From: Streptomyces antibioticus
GTDB lineage: Bacteria; Actinomycetota; Actinomycetes; Streptomycetales; Streptomycetaceae
Assembly: GCF_002019855.1 (NCBI RefSeq)
Contig: NZ_CM007717.1
Coordinates: forward strand, 806,001-870,000
Direction of reading: 5' to 3'
Length of the DNA: 64,000 bases
The first letter of the stretch is position 1, and the number at the start of each line of letters is the position of its first letter. The notes below the pieces were generated by a model. It was not told where the DNA came from and ran no database searches. It worked only from the letters and a program-made list of their open reading frames with translations. A program made the translations under genes and the position numbers. Shown one piece after another: positions 61,468 through 64,000 of this stretch.

Positions 61468-62913
61468 GTGACGCTCAACGACGATTCGTTCACCAACTGG
61501 AAGAACCGCGAGGAGATCGCGGAGTCGATGATCCCGATGATCGGGAAGCTGCACCGCGAGCGGGACGTGACGGTCCTGCTGCACAGCCGCTCCCTGGTGA
61601 ACAAGTCGGTGGTCAGCATCCTCAAGACCCACCGGTTCGCCCGCCAGATCGCGGGCGAGGAGTTGTCGGTCACCGAGACCCTGCCGTTCCTGGAGGCCCT
61701 CACCACGCTCGACCTGGGCCCGTCCCAGATCGACATCGGCATGCTCGCGGCCACCTACCGGGCCGACGACCGCGGTCTGTCGGTGCTCGAGTTCACCGCC
61801 GAGGCCGTCGCCGGTGCCACGGGCGCCAACAAGATCGACCGCCGCGAGCCGCGCGACGTCGTGCTCTACGGCTTCGGCCGCATCGGCCGCCTGGTCGCCC
61901 GGCTGCTCATCGAGAAGTCCGGCTCCGGCAACGGCCTGCGGCTGCGCGCCGTCGTGGTGCGCGGCGGGGGTGACCAGGACCTGGTGAAGCGCGCCTCGCT
62001 GCTGCGCCGCGACTCCGTGCACGGCCAGTTCCAGGGCACGATCACGGTCGACGAGACCAACAACAAGATCATCGCCAACGGCAACGAGATCACGGTCATC
62101 TACGCGAACTCCCCCGCCGAGGTCGACTACACGGCGTACGGGATCCGGGACGCGATCCTGATCGACAACACCGGCAAGTGGCGCGACCGCGAGGGCCTCT
62201 CGCAGCATCTGCGGCCCGGGATCGACAAGGTCGTCCTGACCGCGCCCGGTAAGGGCGACGTCCCGAACATCGTGCACGGCGTCAACCACGACACGATCAA
62301 GCCGGACGAGCAGATCCTGTCCTGCGCCTCCTGCACCACCAACGCGATCGTCCCGCCGCTGAAGGCGATGCACGACGAGTACGGGGTGCTGCGCGGCCAC
62401 GTGGAGACCGTCCACTCGTTCACCAACGACCAGAACCTGCTGGACAACTACCACAAGGCGGACCGTCGTGGCCGCTCGGCGCCGCTCAACATGGTGATCA
62501 CCGAGACCGGTGCCGCGTCCGCCGTCGCCAAGGCGCTGCCCGACCTCAAGGCGCCGATCACCGGCAGCTCGATCCGGGTCCCGGTGCCGGACGTGTCGAT
62601 CGCGATCCTCAGCCTGCGGCTCGGCCGTGAGACCACCCGCGAGGAGGTCCTCGACCACCTCCGCGAGGTGTCGCTGACCTCGCCGCTCAAGCGCCAGATC
62701 GACTTCACCACGGCGCCGGACGCGGTCTCGATGGACTTCATCGGCTCGCGCCACGCCTCGATCATCGACGCGGGCGCCACCAAGGTCGACGGCGACAACG
62801 CGATCCTCTACCTCTGGTACGACAACGAGTTCGGCTACTCCTGCCAGGTCGTCCGCGTCGTCCAGCACGTCTCCGGCGTCGAGTACCCGACGTACCCGGC
62901 GACGAGCGTCTAG
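61468..62913 (+). CDS. gap: glyceraldehyde-3-phosphate dehydrogenase with N-terminal extension (GapB-like)
   Basis: 481 aa versus about 335 in ordinary GAPDH: the first ~130 residues (WKNREEIAESMIPMIGKLHRERDV ...) are an extra helical domain found in some actinobacterial and other long Gap proteins. The NAD(P) loop GFGRIGR is at 135-141, catalytic Cys289 in SCASCTTNAI, then STAP-like substrate residues and WYDNEFGYS near the end. Full-length and apparently active. GTG start with AGATAGG upstream. Followed by a long hairpin terminator. Confidence 0.93.
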   Translation: MTLNDDSFTNWKNREEIAESMIPMIGKLHRERDVTVLLHSRSLVNKSVVSILKTHRFARQIAGEELSVTETLPFLEALTTLDLGPSQIDIGMLAATYRADDRGLSVLEFTAEAVAGATGANKIDRREPRDVVLYGFGRIGRLVARLLIEKSGSGNGLRLRAVVVRGGGDQDLVKRASLLRRDSVHGQFQGTITVDETNNKIIANGNEITVIYANSPAEVDYTAYGIRDAILIDNTGKWRDREGLSQHLRPGIDKVVLTAPGKGDVPNIVHGVNHDTIKPDEQILSCASCTTNAIVPPLKAMHDEYGVLRGHVETVHSFTNDQNLLDNYHKADRRGRSAPLNMVITETGAASAVAKALPDLKAPITGSSIRVPVPDVSIAILSLRLGRETTREEVLDHLREVSLTSPLKRQIDFTTAPDAVSMDFIGSRHASIIDAGATKVDGDNAILYLWYDNEFGYSCQVVRVVQHVSGVEYPTYPATSV

Positions 62914-63039
62914 CGCCTCTCCCCGTCCCACGCCTTCCTCGCGGCGCCGCCCTCGGGCCACGGCCCGTACCGGACGGCCTCGTGCCCTCATGCGGGAGCG
63001 GCACGGGGCACGGCGGCGCGCGCAGCGCCGGACGCGGTG

Positions 63040-63080
63040 GGGACCTCGCGCGGCTCATGCGGGAGCCCGCGCGAGGTCCC
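63040..63080 (+). terminator. terminator hairpin after gap
   Basis: A stem of 17-18 bp (one bulged C) runs 63040-63056 / 63063-63080 with a six-base loop, core GGACCTCGCGCGG / CCGCGCGAGGTCC. It lies 127 bases after the gap stop. Confidence 0.7.
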
Positions 63081-63101
63081 GGTGCGGAAGGACACGGACA
63101 G

Positions 63102-63148
63102 ACACGCGTGTGGGCCCCCGCCGATTCGGCGGGGGCCCACACGCGTGT
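63102..63148. terminator. 22-bp perfect hairpin between gap and gnd
   Basis: Arms 63102-63123 and 63127-63148 match perfectly, loop three bases. The left arm itself holds the palindrome ACACGCGTGT. It ends 7 bases from the gnd stop, so it is gnd's terminator and works in both directions. No U-tract. Confidence 0.85.
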
Positions 63149-63154
63149 GCTGCG

Positions 63155-64000
63155 TCAGTCGGTGGTCTCCGGGCGGCCCGGCTCGGCCCAGTGGGTGTGG
63201 AAGGCGCCGGGGCGGTCGGTACGGCCGTAGGTGTGGGCGCCGAAGTAGTCGCGCTGGCCCTGGAGGAGCGCGGCGGGCAGGCGCTCGGCGCGCAGGGTGT
63301 CGTAGTGGGCGAGGGCGGCGGAGAACGCCGGGACCGGGATGCCGCGGCGGGCGGCCGAGGCGACCGTCTCGCGCCACGGCACCTGCGCGTCGGTGATCTC
63401 CATCGCGAACTCCATCTCGCCGAGCAGGCTGACCAGTTCGGGGTCGGCGGCGTACGCGGCGCGGATCCGGTCGAGGAAGGAGGCGCGGATGATGCAGCCG
63501 CCGCGCCAGATCCGGGCGACCGAGCCGAGGTCGATCTTCCAGCCGAACTCCGCGGCCGCGTCCTGGATCATCTTCCAGCCCTGGTCGTAGGCGATGACCT
63601 TCGACGCGTACAGGGCGTGCTCGACCTGCGAGGTGAAGCGGGCGGCCTCGGTGCGGCTGAGCAGCGGGGTGGTGCCGCCGGGCAGTCCGGCGTAGGCGGC
63701 GCGCAGTTCGCGCTGGCCGGAGGCGGCGCGGGCGAAGGTGGCCTGGGCGATGGCGGTGACCGGGGAGCCGAGGTCCAGGGCCGTCTGGACGGTCCAGCGG
63801 CCGGTGCCCTTCTGGCCCGCGGCGTCCGTGACGATGTCGACGAACGGCAGCCCGGTGGCCGCGTCGGTGTGGGCGAGCACCTCGGCGGTGATCTCGATCA
63901 GGTAGGAGCCGAGCCGGCCCCGGTTCCACTGCTGGAAGATCTCCGCGATCTCGGCCGGGGAGTATCCGGCGACCTGACGCAGCAGGTCGTACGCCTCGGC
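63155..64000 (-). CDS. gnd: 6-phosphogluconate dehydrogenase, decarboxylating (C-terminal ~280 residues; 5' end outside window)
   Basis: The frame is open to the window edge. It contains the all-helical substrate domain: VDIVTDAAGQKGTGRWTVQTALDLGSPVT (Gly-Lys-Gly-x-Gly motif), IRASFLDRIRAAY and QRDYFGAHTYGR near the end. Member of the pentose phosphate pathway; NADP specificity is usual for the long form with this C-terminus. The N-terminal Rossmann domain is missing because of the window end, not truncation. Confidence 0.95.
   Translation of the reverse strand, partial: AEAYDLLRQVAGYSPAEIAEIFQQWNRGRLGSYLIEITAEVLAHTDAATGLPFVDIVTDAAGQKGTGRWTVQTALDLGSPVTAIAQATFARAASGQRELRAAYAGLPGGTTPLLSRTEAARFTSQVEHALYASKVIAYDQGWKMIQDAAAEFGWKIDLGSVARIWRGGCIIRASFLDRIRAAYAADPELVSLLGEMEFAMEITDAQVPWRETVASAARRGIPVPAFSAALAHYDTLRAERLPAALLQGQRDYFGAHTYGRTDRPGAFHTHWAEPGRPETTD

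Overview
The window is about 64 kb of very GC-rich, densely coding DNA with strong third-position G/C bias, frequent GTG starts and many ATGA/GTGA stop-start overlaps. The gene content (DhaKLM, MsiK-type sugar ABC operons without their own ATPase, SpoIIE-type phosphatases, MptB/GT87 mannosyltransferases, Rv1733c-like protein, two-copy CrcB, GH75 chitosanase, DasR-like operator) fits a Streptomyces chromosome, probably an accessory-rich arm region rather than the conserved core. Species cannot be named from the sequence alone. No rRNA, tRNA or CRISPR array was seen. About 60 protein genes are supported.

Layout. 1-4.9 kb: end of methylmalonyl-CoA mutase large subunit (mutB) overlapping its G-protein chaperone meaB, then a divergent LysR/EamA pair and an orphan RmlC-like epimerase. 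5-10.7 kb: large HEAT-repeat protein, a secreted multidomain alpha-amylase and a small duplicated-domain protein. 10.8-12.9 kb: dihydroxyacetone kinase operon dhaKLM. 12.9-16 kb: secreted chitosanase, a fibronectin-III lipoprotein with a DasR-like palindrome next to it, and a wall/membrane-anchored small protein. 16-19 kb: fadH-padR operon with a perfect palindrome in its promoter. 19-32.6 kb: PAS/GAF/SpoIIE phosphatase, secreted DUF5666-like protein, a PrmC-like methyltransferase, MarR, GNAT plus quinone oxidoreductase, a two-gene molybdoenzyme/flavin reductase operon, an esterase, a serine hydrolase, and a PadR-methyltransferase operon.

32.7-34.2 kb is a TnpB element: an intact RNA-guided nuclease, a tiny ribbon-helix-helix gene translationally coupled in front of it, and a right-end hairpin that looks like the 3' end of the omega RNA. 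It sits between a proline-rich membrane protein and a cytochrome P450. 35.5-41 kb: a short second Rho with a long pyrimidine-rich leader, a D,D-carboxypeptidase, and a GT87/MptB mannosyltransferase pair whose last gene overlaps the carboxypeptidase antisense. 41-48.7 kb: TPR protein, a regulator-asparaginase plus glutaminase module with two CTGTC-type operators, UppP, a crcB-DUF190-crcB fluoride operon, an SMP-30 protein and a small winged-helix protein.

48.9-57.1 kb is a beta-1,4-galactan utilisation locus: GH53 endo-galactanase and GH42 beta-galactosidase on one strand, facing binding protein, two permeases and a LacI regulator on the other, with a LacI-type operator over the transporter promoter. 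GH53 carries a one-base frameshift that separates the fold from its catalytic nucleophile, so secreted galactan cleavage may be lost although uptake and intracellular beta-galactosidase look intact. 57-64 kb: VOC protein, MarR with a strong operator, two small hypotheticals, divergent IclR/AraC regulators, a GapB-type glyceraldehyde-3-phosphate dehydrogenase with a long N-terminal extension, two strong hairpin terminators and the 3' part of 6-phosphogluconate dehydrogenase.
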